A DNA stretch of 64,000 nucleotides from Spinacia oleracea (GCF_020520425.1 NC_079492.1:38319542-38383541), one strand, 5' to 3'. Positions 1 through 11,865 are shown, counted from the stretch's first letter. Made by a program: numbers and translations. The notes: generated by a model not told the origin, from the letters alone.

Positions 1-134
1 CAACTTTGAATTTATACTTTTTCATATATATCCTTTTTACTTTCATGTTTTCCTAATATCACAAGTCTTTTAGTTACTATTAAAATAATAAATTATTTTA
101 GTAGTAGTCGAGCGTTGCACGGGCCCTAAACTAG
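1..134 (+). mobile_element. 3' end of a Helitron-like element (partial)
   Basis: Around 108-121 the sequence holds a GTTGCACGGG motif, followed about ten bases later by CTAG at 131-134 and then T. This matches the usual plant Helitron 3' end: a short GC hairpin, a spacer, CTRR, and insertion between A and T. The left hairpin arm is degenerate and the 5' end lies outside the window. Related ends occur on the other strand near 45287, 45786 and 57337. No Rep/helicase coding is visible. Confidence 0.4.
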
Positions 135-1686
135 TTATTAAATATTATTGGGTCACACAAAATGAGGAGGAAAGTAATACAATAAGAAGAAAATGTTGAC
201 ACAAATGGAATAAAGTAAAAGCTAGGAGAGCTTAGAAAAACACCTCAAAACGGAAAGTGTGTAGAACTTAGGGAAACAGAAGAAGTAATAATAAATAATA
301 ATTACACTAATAATGATGATCATGATCATAATAATTATAATAATAATAGTAATAATAAAAATATTAATATTAATATTATTGGCAAAGTTTTACTAATGAA
401 ATTAAATAAATAAGTGTAATGTTGAAATGTTTAATAAATATAAACAAAGTTGAACTAGAACCCGTTCTTTTGAATTGGAGGGAACTAAATCAAAGTTTTG
501 GATCGGATCTGAACTGAACTAAAATGAATCAGATTGAACTAATTTATTGGACATGAATTGAACTGAAATTAATTGAATTAAACTTATTTGACTTGAACTT
601 AACTGAACTTACTAAACGTGAACTTAGCCAAACTTGGCTAAACTTACTAGATTTAAACATAACTAATCTAAGCTTATCATTTTTATATATGAACTTTTTT
701 TCAAAATTATCCAAATATAATTTTTATTTTGAATTATTGGAGCTTTTTAAAACTTATTTCTTCTTAACTGAACTTTTCAAAATTGTGTACAATATAGTTA
801 GGTTACAAATTAATGGTTCAAAATTATGATACCCAAGATTTACAAAAGTAGAAGTACTCCCCACATTTTTGTATGTTCGAGGAAAATAAAGTCTCCCCAC
901 ATCATTTCCATAGTGAATATTTGTACATAGGAACAAAAAAAAAAAACTTTTGACGCACATACAAAAAACCAAAACTCTTCTGAAGCAAGCCGCTTACAAA
1001 TCGGGTATAATCGATTTGGTCATGTAATGATTTACGCGGATTAGTGTGTTCATACGGATTGAACATAGATTTTTGTTTTTAAAGTGACTTCGATTGTCAT
1101 CGAATTGCAGTCAGAACATCTCAATTTTTGTCATCAATTAGTATAAGTTATAACCCATTTTTAGGACGGTTAGATAACACCCGGAATTCCTTTTTTAATA
1201 TTATGAATTGGAATGATTGGATGATGTTTTTGAAGGTAAAATTAGTTCATTGATAAAATAGTCATGCGATATCTACAATAGAAATCAAAACTAACAAATA
1301 CAAAACAATTTGAATCAAATAAAATTCTAATCCGGCAAAACCATGATTGTTGTTGATGAGATATGACAATGATGAATACCCTCTTACACATCGTTGTTTG
1401 ATACAGCCTTCAAAGAGGGGGTCTTTCGTTCTGTTGTAGCTTTGGTATTGAATTAAATTCGATTCAATTGATTGTAGACGTATGAATGACATTCGTTGTA
1501 ACACCGTACAAATCTTCATCAATAAATCAACTTTTCCTGCGAAATTAAAAACATGGCCCCAAACTCACACAAGGAGAGAGATAAAACCCAATAAATGGGT
1601 AAAATAAAAACTCTCCAATAGGGAGAGAATGGAGTGTTTATATATTCCTAACATGAAACCAAAAGTTAGAAAAAAGCAAGGAAAGA
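135..1686. other. AT-rich intergenic DNA without a gene
   Basis: I see no supported gene. 288-375 is rich in ATA and AAT triplets. 455-800 is a decayed GAACT/TGAACT-rich tract resembling the interior of the MITE at 28785-29413. The short open frames here are chance products of low-complexity DNA. Confidence 0.6.
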
Positions 1687-1723
1687 GGGGCTTACCATCA
1701 ACCTAATGGTTGATGGTAGCCCC
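1687..1723. repeat. Short inverted repeat (hairpin)
   Basis: GGGGCTTACCATCAACC at 1687-1703 is followed by a 4-base loop and its complement GGTTGATGGTAGCCCC at 1708-1723, with one bulged base. The stem is about 16 bp. It lies about 150 bases upstream of the LINE fragment. I cannot assign it to a transposon terminus or an RNA gene. Confidence 0.6.
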
Positions 1724-1858
1724 TAGAAAATTAGGGTTTTGAAGGAAGAAGAGAGAAAAGGGACAGAAAATGAAGAGGAGCGGCGGAAAGCTATTACGAG
1801 ACTTGCGGATTATAATTCTTAGTTCAGATCCCCTCCAACGAAGAGTTATGATTGGAGA

Positions 1859-2520
1859 GTTATCTTTTCTGTTGCGATTTGGAATATTTGGAGGGCTAGA
1901 AATAGGGCTGTTTTTGATCTAAAAATGATGAAGGATTTTTCTATCTATAATAGTTTCTATGTCGACTGGATGGCTACAAATCTGATTTTGCAGGGTAAAG
2001 GAAAGGCAAGAATGAAGGTTTATGCAAATGCATACCATGTTTGCAAACTCCAGCAGACTATCTGAAATTAAATACATGTGGTGCATGGAAAGGTCTAAGT
2101 GAAGCTGATGGTGGTGGTGTTTTCAGAAGAAGTTCTTGTACCTGGTATATGGGCTTCTCTAGTAAATTTAATGGTGTTTCCCCGTTGGCAGCGGAGCTTT
2201 ATGCTATAAGGGAGGGATTAGTTATGGCAGTGGAGCATAAAGTGGATAAGCTGCAATTGGAAACTGATGCGTTGTCCTTACTAACCATGATGGAAACAAT
2301 TGATAATCATCATCACCATGAGTTATCCCCTGTGCTGAATGATGTGGCTAGTCTTTTGACTAGGTTTACCTCGTTTACTATAACTCATATTCCAAGAGCC
2401 CAAAATATGGTAGCGCATTGTTTGGCGGCTAACTCTCTCTCAATGGCAGGTGGGCATAGAGTTTTTGTTGATGTTCCTCAGTTTGCTAGGGTTGCTTATC
2501 CGATGATTTACAAGGTCTAG
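1859..2520 (+). pseudogene. LINE-derived RNase H domain (dead fragment)
   Basis: The region encodes the C-terminal part of a plant LINE polyprotein: the linker motif WNIWRARNRAVFD (from about 1880) and then a plant RNase H (RVT_3-like) domain at 2041-2520 ending in TAG. The two parts are in different frames, so there is a frameshift near 2035. In the RNase H, the usual NTDG catalytic motif reads NTCG and the late A-D motif reads AHCLA; the E of AELYAIREGL and the D of ETDALSL are kept. Two acidic residues are therefore gone. There is no upstream reverse transcriptase or endonuclease, as expected of a 5'-truncated copy. A domesticated RNase H gene is less likely because of the frameshift. Confidence 0.75.
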
Positions 2521-2762
2521 TGGTGACAATTGAAGGTGCTCGATGTGAACGGAATGTGATTGATTTGGAAGCAGGATCTTCGGTTGCTGCTTCCACTTCA
2601 ATGACTACTGAGATTCTATTTGGCACTAATCCAGTAGTTGTTTCAGTTTCTATGGATAATCAAGCTGGCAAGGGTAAAGGAAAGGAGGTGCAAGGAGGGC
2701 AAATGGATGCAGCAAGGATGGAAAATAAGGTGTTAGGTGTGTTTCAGATTCCCAGCCTGGAT
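2521..2762 (+). other. Open stretch after the LINE RNase H, no recognised product
   Basis: An open frame of about 85 codons runs on from the RNase H stop to about 2783 but has no early ATG. It is rich in Ser, Thr, Val and Gly and resembles no family I know. It is probably the LINE 3' region or DNA next to it. Confidence 0.25.
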
Positions 2763-2861
2763 GTTAATATCAAGCATAAGTAGTTTGTCTCACATAGTCA
2801 GATGGGGTCTGTTAATATCAAGCATAAGTAGTTTGTCTCAGATAGTCAGATGGGGTCTGTT
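2763..2861 (+). repeat. Tandem duplication, 48-bp unit
   Basis: Two copies of a 48-bp unit, 2763-2810 and 2811-2858, differ by a single base (CACATAG versus CAGATAG). The unit carries the TAG that ends the preceding open stretch. The near identity points to a recent slippage or replication event. Confidence 0.85.
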
Positions 2862-2917
2862 CGGAGGCAAAATAGTAGGTTTTTGTATGGATATATCGAG
2901 CTAAGCTTTGATGTACG

Positions 2918-3505
2918 TGAAGGAAATAATGCCCTTGGTCCAAGTATGCATATAATATTAAGTCTAATAAATGCGGTTCAATATTAATTAACAAGTTAAT
3001 AATTCAGTGAGATCAAGTGAGCTGAATGCCTAGCTAGAGGCCGCTTCAGTTCAAGTGGAATTAATGATATTAATCCACAGCTTACTCTTGACTGAACCCG
3101 TAGGGTCACACAAATAGTACGTAAACGGATCAAGTATTTAATGGCATTAAATACTCCATTTATGGATATTCGGATTCGATGAATCTTGGTTCCAGTGGGA
3201 GCTGAGATCGTCACAAGCAAGAAATGAATACTCCGGAAACGATGATATTACCGGAAACGGAAATATAGATCGTATCGGAAATATAAATATTATCCAAGTC
3301 GTAGATGTTGCCGGAAACGGAAACATGGTACGTATCGGAAAATATTATCGGAAATGGAAATATTGCCGGAATCGGAAATATTGCCGGAAACGGAAATATT
3401 GTCGGAATCGAAAATATTATCGGAATCGGAAAATATTATCGGAATCGGAAAATATTATCGGAATCGGAAAATAATTCCGGAAACGGAAATATTGTCGGAA
3501 TCGAA
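2918..3505 (+). repeat. 5' LTR of Copia-1, truncated
   Basis: It matches the first part of the 3' LTR at 24224 onward, including the degenerate CCGGAAACGGAAATATTG repeats that fill 3240-3500. The match stops near 3505, where the sequence switches to the complement of the same LTR start. The LTR's TATA box, 3' half and the adjoining primer site are missing. Confidence 0.8.
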
Positions 3506-3791
3506 AACCAAGATCCGTCGATTCTGAATATCCATAGATGGAGTATTTAATGCCATATTTAATGCCATTAAATACTTGATCCGTTTACGTACTATTTGTG
3601 TGACCCTACGGGTACAGTCAAGAGTAAGCTGTGGATTAATATCATTAATTCCACTTGAACTGAAGCGGCCTCTAGCTAGGCATTCAGCTCACTTGATCTC
3701 ACTGAATTATTAAATTGTTAATTAATACTGAACCGCACTTATTAGACTTAACATAGAATGCATACTTGGACCAAGGGCATTATTTCCTTCA
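3506..3791 (-). repeat. 3' LTR fragment of the antisense copy, with its polypurine tract
   Basis: This is the complement of the LTR start, ending TTCCTTCA at 3791. Immediately outside, 3792-3806 read on the minus strand is GGACAAGTGGGAGAC, the same polypurine tract that precedes the 3' LTR of Copia-1. A short internal duplication (TTTAATGCCAT twice) occurs near 3545-3565. Confidence 0.8.
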
Positions 3792-4129
3792 GTCTCCCAC
3801 TTGTCCTTAGGGACAAGTGTGCATTTCCTAATTCCTTTGTCGCTCGATGCTTGCTCTTGAACATAAGGTAAGAGTTGTCATCCTTATTATGTCCAGAGGT
3901 GTTCCTTGGTTTCAGAGTTCAACTGATCAAATAAACAGATAATCATAGCCTATGATTCATCCGAGCACGGCCATGCATTTCACAGTTTCTAGCTCTCCGA
4001 GTGGCCTTGTACAACTTTTAAGCATCTCATCCCGATTTATGGGAGGACAACTTTTAAGCTCTCCGTGTGTCATTAGCATTTGAATGTTATTTTACAATAG
4101 AGAGATATGTGTGTGATACACACAGGACC

Positions 4130-6985
4130 AGTTAAGTTTTTATGTACTCCCACTAAACTTCTTATATATCTATAAGAATCATGTATATTTTATGAAACTA
4201 AAATACTTATTAGCTTCACTAAAATACATTTCTAATTCCCAATTGCTTGCTTAAATCTGTACTTAGATTTTATAAGCTGCTTTCCTTTTCAAGCATTTAT
4301 TTGGATCCACAAATCCTATGACATACCATGTACATAGTTTATTCCAACATTTGATTGAGGAATACGTTTTGTCATCCAATTGCTATATGTACCAATATGC
4401 AATCATTGCTTGAATTATAGACTTGAGCATTACGATTATGCATGAGGTTTCAACACAATCCACACCGTGAATTTGCTTGTAACCTTTTAGCAACTAATCT
4501 AGCTTTGTGTTGTGAACACAATTTCATTTTTGATGGTTTTTATCCTTAAAACAAACTTGCAACCAATAGGTGTGAAACTATTCTTGCAAATCAACAAAAT
4601 TTCAATTTTGTCATCAAAACATTGAGTATGTTTTATGGCCTCTAACCATTTAAAACATTTGAGTCTATATAAGGCCTCTAACCTTTTTAGGGAATCTGGG
4701 TTTCGTCATAGCTTTCTTACAGGTCACAAACTCATTAATCTTCATGATAATAGTTTGACTGTAAGTTGTAGGTTTCTTCACTATCTAATAGAAGAATTGC
4801 ATAGTTTCAGTGAGCTGAACTCCATGTTTCTTCACTATCTAATAGAAGAATCTCATAGTTTCAGTGATTTGAACTCTATGCCTACTTGGGTATAGAACAT
4901 CAAACAATAGAATATCAATAGCCACTTGAAAGTCCTTTGAATATTCTGTTCTCCTTGAAGCACTTGTAAAGTCTTCTAAGAGATGTATATTCTTTAAAGC
5001 CACTTCTAAAGTCCTTAAAGAATAAGTTTGGATTTTCTGAAGCACTTCAAAAAGCCTCCGGAATGTCCGTTTATGTTTGTTGTTCGCCTCGAAGACTTTC
5101 GAGGTCTATTTTCTCCCACTTGTCATTTTGGAAACGAATCTCCAAAAGGACATCATTTCGAGCAAACAAACATTATGTTCTCAAAAATTCGTGGTAGAAA
5201 CAATACCCTTGTGTCTCATTTGAATAAATCACAATGAAACATATATCTATACTTGGGGCCTTAGTTTGTTGAATAACAAACACTAAGCTCCCACTGAGTT
5301 TAGGAACTCTTTAGATATATTATGAAAAGATATTTTGAAATTACTTTTCAATAGCTTTGACGAATTTGGTTTAGTTTGGTGGTAGTTGAGCATTTTGTTT
5401 TAGAAATTATAGGAAAAGTCTTTATGATTCATCATTAATCGAATCAAGTACTAATTGACTTCGATTATTCCAACTAAGACATGCCATATCTTATGGACCT
5501 AGATTGTGAAATTACAACACACAATCATTGTGATCATATTTGGTCTCAAGTAATCATCAACATGATCTAACCTAGATCTTTATGATTTCTTTCCAAGTGG
5601 ATTTTATACTTCTGAATCTTTGAACTAGCCAAACAGATTCAACTTATATCACATTTGAGTAAATAAACCTATATTCACTCAAGTCCATGTGAAATAATAA
5701 TGTCATAAAATCTTTCTTTAGCTTTGAACTCTATTGTCTAGGCGTTCTAACAATAGTTCATATCTTTTGTTACTTTCAACAAGTAAGACTAGTTGTCTTA
5801 AATTGATTTAGAAATCAATGAACTTTCAAAATTCCATCAAAATAGAGCTTTTGAATGTTAACTTATTGATATGGTCTAAGCAACAATGCCAAAGATTAGT
5901 GGAACTCAAATCAAGGGGTTGATTTGAACCTAGTAAAGTTTTTATTGTTAAAGAGTTGTTTGTTTTAATCAAGCATATTGACTCAACCCGTAATTGACCA
6001 TTTCACTCAAATAAACAATCAAACATTGTTTTTGTTTTTCTTGAATGTGAGTCTTTCTGTGTTTGAAAAACAGAAATTTAGGTATGCTGATTATGGAACA
6101 AAATAGCCATTAAGTTCCAGCCTTTGAAAGGACTTAAAACAAACTAGATGACCCTACAACTAATGTAGCATTGCCATGCTTCATTTCCCACTTGTAGGCC
6201 ATTAGTGTAGCCTAGTTTCCATTGTTTGAGTTATTACCGAAGTAAGAACCTCAAGCGGTATATGATACCAAGGAAGTTTGATTGCTAGGTCACTTTTCTT
6301 TAAACATAAACTTACAGGTAGAAACGGAATTGTAAATTCCTTTCATTTGTTCCTTATTTTCCTATTTCTTGTACCCTTTCTTATAGTCTTAAGAATTGAA
6401 TTCTTTAGTGTTGACTTTTATACTTTGTTAGACATGTCCAATGTCACCAACAAGGTTCTTTACCATTTTAATTTATGTTGAATATTTTGTTTCAACTAGA
6501 TGATCTTACCAGAAGCTTCTAAAGTTCTCTAAGCATCGATCTATTCGAATGTCTAGGGACTAGACTCATTCGAGAATTAAATGGACAAAGATTTTAGGTT
6601 GTTAACCATTGGTAAAGCTGAGCGTTTAAACTCAATGCTTTATGATCTCAAAACTACATTGTATTTTGAATCCACAAGCACCAATCGGTTCGCCATTCGA
6701 TTTTGATACTCGAAAACAACCATAAAAGTCACTAAAAGAAAGTACATTGAAATTGCTCATTTTCTCTCATTTCCGTGAATCGTTCTTGGATTCATTACCA
6801 ATCGAGGAAATTTACTGTTACCTTTCTAAAAGGATTTACCGCAGTGCAAGATTTTTAATTATAAACAATAATTAAAACATACATTGAAGCATGCAAAGTC
6901 TAAACATTTATCATGAATAATAACTTGAAAATTAAAGCAATCATGCAATTCAAACAAGTTATTAGCATTTTATTCGAATTATGTG
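4130..6985 (-). pseudogene. Decayed Copia pol of the antisense copy
   Basis: No long frame survives. Two blocks are recognisable by nucleotide match to the Copia-1 gene: about 4440-4530 is the complement of the RT N-terminal region (LVAKGY, then the HGVDYDE region, now frameshifted), and about 5050-5240 is the complement of the integrase-RT linker at 21145-21270. The rest is AT-rich and too mutated to assign by eye. Short open frames in it are chance. Confidence 0.6.
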
Positions 6986-8666
6986 TTCCGGCAGGTGTGA
7001 ATAAAATGATTCCAAGATCCTAAAATCATTGAAGAACTAAGCACAGTTTGTCGACTTAGTCCTAAAACATCTTAGGTAAGCAAAAGCGTTTTGCTAATAG
7101 TCTAGAAACTATTCTTGGTTGATAGGTACGTCTAAGAACTTATTAGGTAAACCTATCGATTTTGCCACGACATAAAAGGACTCCTTACTTATATCGTTGA
7201 GTTTCACCAAAACTAACATGTACTCACAATTATTTGTGTACCTTGCCCCTTTAGGACCAATAAGTAACACCTCGCTGAGCGAAAACTATTACTAGATTGA
7301 TGTAAAGGATATCCAAGCAAGTGTATATTTTGGCATGGCACCTTTTAACTCAATTTTTAAGTTTGGAACTTAAGGCTCTTACTATGTTGGTTAGATTTTA
7401 AGTGAACTAAAATCCTTAATCATGCAACATAATCAAGCTTTGATCTCATGCATTTTAACATAATCATGCACGCGAGCCATCGCTCGCTGCGCGCCCCAGC
7501 GCTCGATTCATGCGAGCCATTGCTCGTTGCGCTCGCTTGCCAGCGCTCGATCCATGCGAGCCATCGCTCGCTGCGCGCCTGCCTTTCCCGCACGCGAGCT
7601 TGCGCTCATCGCACGAGGCAGCAGTATGCGAGCTGGCGCTCGCTGCGCGCGAGCCATCGACGCTGTGCGTAGCGCTCGTGGCACGCGAGCTTGAGCTCGC
7701 TGCGCGCGAGGCAGTGCGCGCTGTGGCGCAGCATGCTTGCTGCCCACACGCGACTGCTCGTGCCTTGCTCTCGCCCCTGCCCACACGCCCATTGCTCACA
7801 GCCCACGACACAAGGCAGGGCTGCTGCCTTGTGCTCGTGCACCATGCCCTTGCTCGCTGCATTCGTACCGCATGGGCGACGAGCTCCCTTGCTCGTCGTC
7901 GCATGCCCGCACTATACAACACCTCTTAAGGGTAACACGTAGCGTCCATTGCTTTGTGCGTGCTAGTTATATGAGCGAGTCGCATAAAAATTAAAAATTT
8001 ATATTCAAAATTAATTTCATAATTTTAGGGCGAAAAATCGAAAATTTATTATTTAATTGATTTCCGATTAACATGGATTCAAGTCTAGGTCATAAAAATT
8101 TAAAGTTTAACATAAATTTACAATTTTTATGGTGGTTTTTAATCATAGGTATCTAATTAAATTATAACTAATTATGAAAATCAAATTAATTCTAAATTAT
8201 TCCAATTTTCAACAAATTAATCATAATTACAAATTAGGTTGCATAATTAACAAGGCTAGGCATTCAAACTTGTTAAACATATACAGTAGGTTAATCAAAA
8301 ATTCAAGATTTATCAACAAGAATCGCAAATATTTAATTTAACATCTTAAATTTAAGAAATTTTGCATTCGAAAAACTAAAACCTCCGAAAAGTCATAGTT
8401 AGGCTTCGAATTTGAGAATTCTGGGTTCGGCCGAAAAGTACTATTTTTGTCAAAATTTTAGAATGCCTTTTACATGCGGAATTGACACAAAAATCACTCG
8501 ATTTGGATGAGTAACGAAGAAACTGCCGAAAAACTGCGTACGTATAATTAAATAAACGCAATTTGCAATTAATTAACAATTACGAAAATTAATCACCCTT
8601 TTTAATTCTTGCAAATTTGTAATATTTAACCATGTTCATGCAATTTAGATTATGAAAATAATAAGA
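6986..8666 (-). other. Untranslated leader of the antisense Copia copy
   Basis: 6990-7440 matches the complement of the Copia-1 leader. 7455-7925 is a GC-rich block. 7930-8666 is AT-rich and reaches the primer binding site. The block corresponding to the Copia-1 paired hairpins (10143-10225) is not found here; the GC-rich block occupies about that position. Confidence 0.55.
7455..7925. repeat. GC-rich low-complexity block of GCGAGC / GCTCGC repeats
   Basis: Degenerate repeats such as GCGAGCCATCGCTCGCTGCG recur throughout. The block contrasts sharply with the AT-rich DNA on both sides. Frames are open on both strands in several phases because the repeat lacks stop codons, so openness here does not imply coding. 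Confidence 0.75.
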
Positions 8667-8680
8667 GGCTCTGATACCAC
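8667..8680 (-). promoter_or_regulatory. Primer binding site (initiator Met tRNA type)
   Basis: The complement reads GTGGTATCAGAGCC directly after the LTR end TAACA. TGGTATCAGAGC is the standard Copia primer site complementary to the 3' end of the initiator methionine tRNA. It fixes both the LTR boundary at 8681 and the minus orientation of this copy. Confidence 0.9.
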
Positions 8681-10105
8681 TGTTAGGTTATGATTCATAT
8701 GACAAAACATAGATCATGCGGAAAAACCATAAAGCCAGGAAAGCATATTATTTACACATAATCATTTAGCATAGTTTAGATGCATACTCTTTGTTGCGTG
8801 CCCTCCCTAGCTGCGCCCGAACCGAACAAGAACAAGTCTTTAGGACTCCAAGTGTCGTCCCTCCGTAGATAGTCCACAGCACGTCCGGATCCGCCTTAAG
8901 CTTGACCAACTAGGATCGCCCTTAAGGTACTTAGAATTTTCGGCTATTGTAGGCAATTATATGACTGAATTTTTGCTCTCAAAAATCACTTTGAATACTT
9001 GAATACTCGATATAAATTATGAGCCCTTAACTCATATTTATAGACCATGGAATAAGTAATCGAATCCTACTAGGATACGAATTAATTAAATTAGAATCCT
9101 AGTAGAATTCTTATTTAATTAATTTATCTTTTAGGATTAGGAATTTTAATCATTAAACAAATCCTATACTCTTTTGGTTTCGTATGTGAACACAAACTCT
9201 ACACGAGCATGACCCGCAAGCGTGCAGGCCATGCCCGCGCACAGCCCACACGGCCGCTCGGCCCACGCGAGCTACAAGCCCACGCGAGCTGCAGCAATGC
9301 TCGCAGCCCATTGCTGCGCGCGCTGCCATGGCCTGCTGGGCCTGGCCTTGCGCTGGGCCTGGCGTGGCCTTGGCTGTTCGTGTGGCGCGCTTGGCTTGCT
9401 GGGCGATGGCCTGGCTTCGTGCTGGGCCCTCGTCCGGCAGGCCTCGTCCGATGCTTATTCGTACGATACGCTTCCGATTAAATTCCCGGTTCCGGAATTC
9501 ATTTCCGATACGAACAATATTTAATATTTCCGATTCCGGAATTAATTTCCATTTCGAACAAATATTTAATATTTCCGTTTCCGGAATTATTTTCCGATTC
9601 CGATAATATTTCCGATTCTGACAATATTTCCGTTTCCGGCAATATTTCCGATTCCGGCAATATTTCTATTTCCGATAATATTTTCCGATACGTACCATGT
9701 TTCCGTTTCCGGCAACATCTACGACTTGGATAATATTTATATTTCCGATACGATCCATATTTCCGTTTCCGGCAATATTATCGTTTCCGGAGTATCCATT
9801 TCTTGCCTGTGACGATCTCAGCTCCCACTGAAACCAAGATCCGTCGATTCCGAATATCCATAGATGGAGTATTTAATGCCATTAAATACTTGATCCGTTT
9901 ACGTACTATTTGTGTGACCCTACGGGTTCAGTCAAGAGTAAGCTGTGGATTAATATCATTAATTCCACTTGAACTGAAGCGGCCTCTAGCTAGGCATTCA
10001 GCTCACTTGATCTCACTGAATTATTAACTTGTTAATTAATACTGAACCGCACTTATTAGACTTAACATAGAATGCATACTTGGACCAAGGGCATTATTTC
10101 CTTCA
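8681..10105 (-). repeat. 5' LTR of the antisense Copia copy (1,425 bp)
   Basis: Read on the minus strand it runs from TGAAGGAAAT (10105) to CCTAACA (8681), colinear with the 3' LTR of Copia-1. It contains the CCGGAA repeat zone (about 9490-9790), a GC-rich segment (about 9210-9450) and a TATA box, TATAAATA, at 9042-9035 on the minus strand, the likely promoter. Confidence 0.85.
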
Positions 10106-11019
10106 ATGAAGTGACTAGTATGGCCCAAATAGGATAGAAAATATGGTCTGCGTACCATTAATTTGAATGTAATTGGTCTAAAGCACCAAATTTGTTTTTC
10201 AATTTAAATATGGTATGCGTACCATCAAATAGTTGTAATTAGTTTTAATTATAGCTTATCCTATTTGAAGAAAATGGCGCCTCCCACGGTGAAATTCAAG
10301 ACGAAGTTTCCATTTTCGAGACGGACTTTGAAGTTGAAGCTTCAAGATGAAGTCGGGCCATACTAGATCACATTTATCTTATGCATGCTTTAAGTTATTT
10401 ATTGCTTTAAATATGTCTTAATTATGCATGAGATTGTGGCTTGATTATGTTGCATGATTAAGGATTTTAGTTCACTTAACGTCTAACCAACATAGTAAGA
10501 GCCTTAAGTTCCAAACTTAAAAATTGAGTTAAAATGTGCCATGCCAAAATATACACTTGCTTGGATATCCTTTACATCAATCTAGTAATAGTTTTCGCTC
10601 AGCGAGGTGTTACTTATTGGTCCTAAAGGGGCAAGGTACACAAATAATTGTGAGTACATGTTAGCTTTGGTGAAACTCAACGATATAAGTAAGGAGTCCT
10701 TTTATGTCGTGGCAAAATCGATAGGTTTATCTAATAAGTTCTTAGACGTACCTATCAACCAAGAGTAGTTTCTAGACTATTAGCAAAAGGCGTTTGCTTA
10801 CCTAAAAGATTTTAGAATTGAGTCTAAATACATACTGTGCTTAATTCTTCAATGGATTTTAGGATCTTGGAATCATTTTATTCACACCTGCCGGAACACA
10901 TAACTTGAATAAAATGCTTAATGAACATTGAATTATGCATGTATGCTAGAATTTAAGTTTATTAAGAGAAACTGTGAATGATTATTTATTTGTTTATTCT
11001 TTTCAATTGTAGTTTTACT
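10106..11019 (+). other. Leader of Copia-1
   Basis: Untranslated DNA between the nested copy and gag. It starts with a segment also found in Copia-2 (from about 48517) and ends TTCAATTGTAG just before the ATG, which looks like a splice acceptor; Copia-2 has TTTATTGTAG at the same place. 10430-10960 recurs inverted at 7440-6990. The primer binding site of this element is missing. Confidence 0.7.
10143..10225 (+). promoter_or_regulatory. Two conserved stem-loops in the Copia-1 leader
   Basis: Hairpin 1 is ATGGT-CTGCGT-ACCAT (10143-10158). Hairpin 2 is ATGGT-ATGCGT-ACCAT (10210-10225). Both have perfect 5-bp stems and 6-base loops. Copia-2 has two hairpins in the same order with stems ACGAT/ATCGT and almost the same loops. 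The paired change between families suggests an RNA structure under selection, possibly for packaging or dimerisation; that role is inference. Confidence 0.55.
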
Positions 11020-11865
11020 ATGGCAAACAACAATCAAAACATCATCATGGGTTATGAGCTTATGGTCAAGCTGAACCTAACAAATTTTCTTGAATGGGAA
11101 GCTAAGCTAAGTGAAATAGTCAGACTCAATGGACTTGAGTATGTACTGTTACATCCCATGCCAAGCTACTATGCCAGAGACATGACCCCTGAAAGATTTG
11201 CCGCCTGGGATGCGGATCTCAAGAAGGTTATGAGTCTCATGCTGAGCAATATCCCTGATGAATGGGCTAGAAGGTTTGTAGCTTACGAACCTTTTACGCT
11301 CATCAAGAATCTGAGGGATATCTGTCGTGGAAGCACGGAGGACAGAGACCTGAACATCCATGAATTGATTGAATCAATGACTGGTCTGAAGGTTAGATCT
11401 GCCAACAGGTGTTATAGGATGGAAGTCTAAGAAACACATGCTCAGCTCCTTCGCACTAAACACAGGGTAGGCGTCCCTGTAAGGTTCCATGTGGAGCTTA
11501 TGCTTTCATACTTTGATCGCCTATGTCTACTAGGAACACCGATAAGCGAAAGGATGGCAGTCTCTATCTTGCTCAATTCACTACACAGTGGGTTTGGTCG
11601 CTTCAAGCAACTATACCTAAGTGAACCAAGAGAAGAAACAGTTGCAGAGTTTGTTCACCTTATCAGAAAGGCTGAGATAGTACTCGACTGTGAAGCCAAA
11701 GATTTACTCAAGGCTAATGGGAGACACTTCAAGAATAGTGGAAAGTCCAAGGGCAATGCTAAGAAGCAGGACAAGTCCACATCAAGTTGTCTTTATTGTG
11801 ATGGAATTGGCCATTACTAGAAAGAATGTCCAAAGCTAAAGGAAGATCAGAAGAACGGAACAGTC
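11020..11865 (+). pseudogene. gag: Copia-1 gag (nucleocapsid region), broken
   Basis: The start is the ATG at 11020, after a poly-pyrimidine/AG stretch and homologous in position to the Copia-2 start. The product begins MANNNQN and has the Copia gag core, including LNLTNFLEWEAKL, near residues 15-30. In-frame TAA at 11428-11430 (probably from CAA) and TAG at 11818-11820 interrupt it. The second falls inside the zinc knuckle, CLYCDGIGHY-stop-KEC, at the place of the Trp that Copia-2 has in GHWKRNC. The frame is otherwise uninterrupted into protease. Confidence 0.8.

Larger units (their letters stand above)
3506..10105 (-). mobile_element. Antisense nested copy of the Copia-1 family, decayed
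   Basis: Read on the minus strand: a 5' LTR (10105 to 8681), an initiator-Met-type primer site (8680-8667), a long leader, a heavily mutated pol, a polypurine tract (3806-3792) and an LTR start at 3791. Segments 7080-7440 and 3792-4100 are complements of Copia-1 leader (10430-10960) and 3' noncoding DNA (23930-24223). It sits between the truncated 5' LTR and the leader of Copia-1, which suggests insertion followed by deletion. Its 3' LTR is cut to 286 bp, so no target duplication survives on that side. Confidence 0.8.

Noticed and set aside
593..829. 78-codon frame near the left end
   Set aside because: AT-rich GAACT-like repeat DNA giving Leu/Phe/Asn-rich noise.
7464..7994. Many overlapping open frames of 70-150 codons on both strands
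   Set aside because: They arise from one GC-rich repeat (GCGAGC/GCTCGC) without stop codons, inside a Copia leader. Their content is only Ala, Arg, Ser and Cys-rich noise.
9209..9606. Open frames in the GC-rich LTR zone, also at 24820-25202
   Set aside because: LTR sequence with biased composition. The frames differ between copies.
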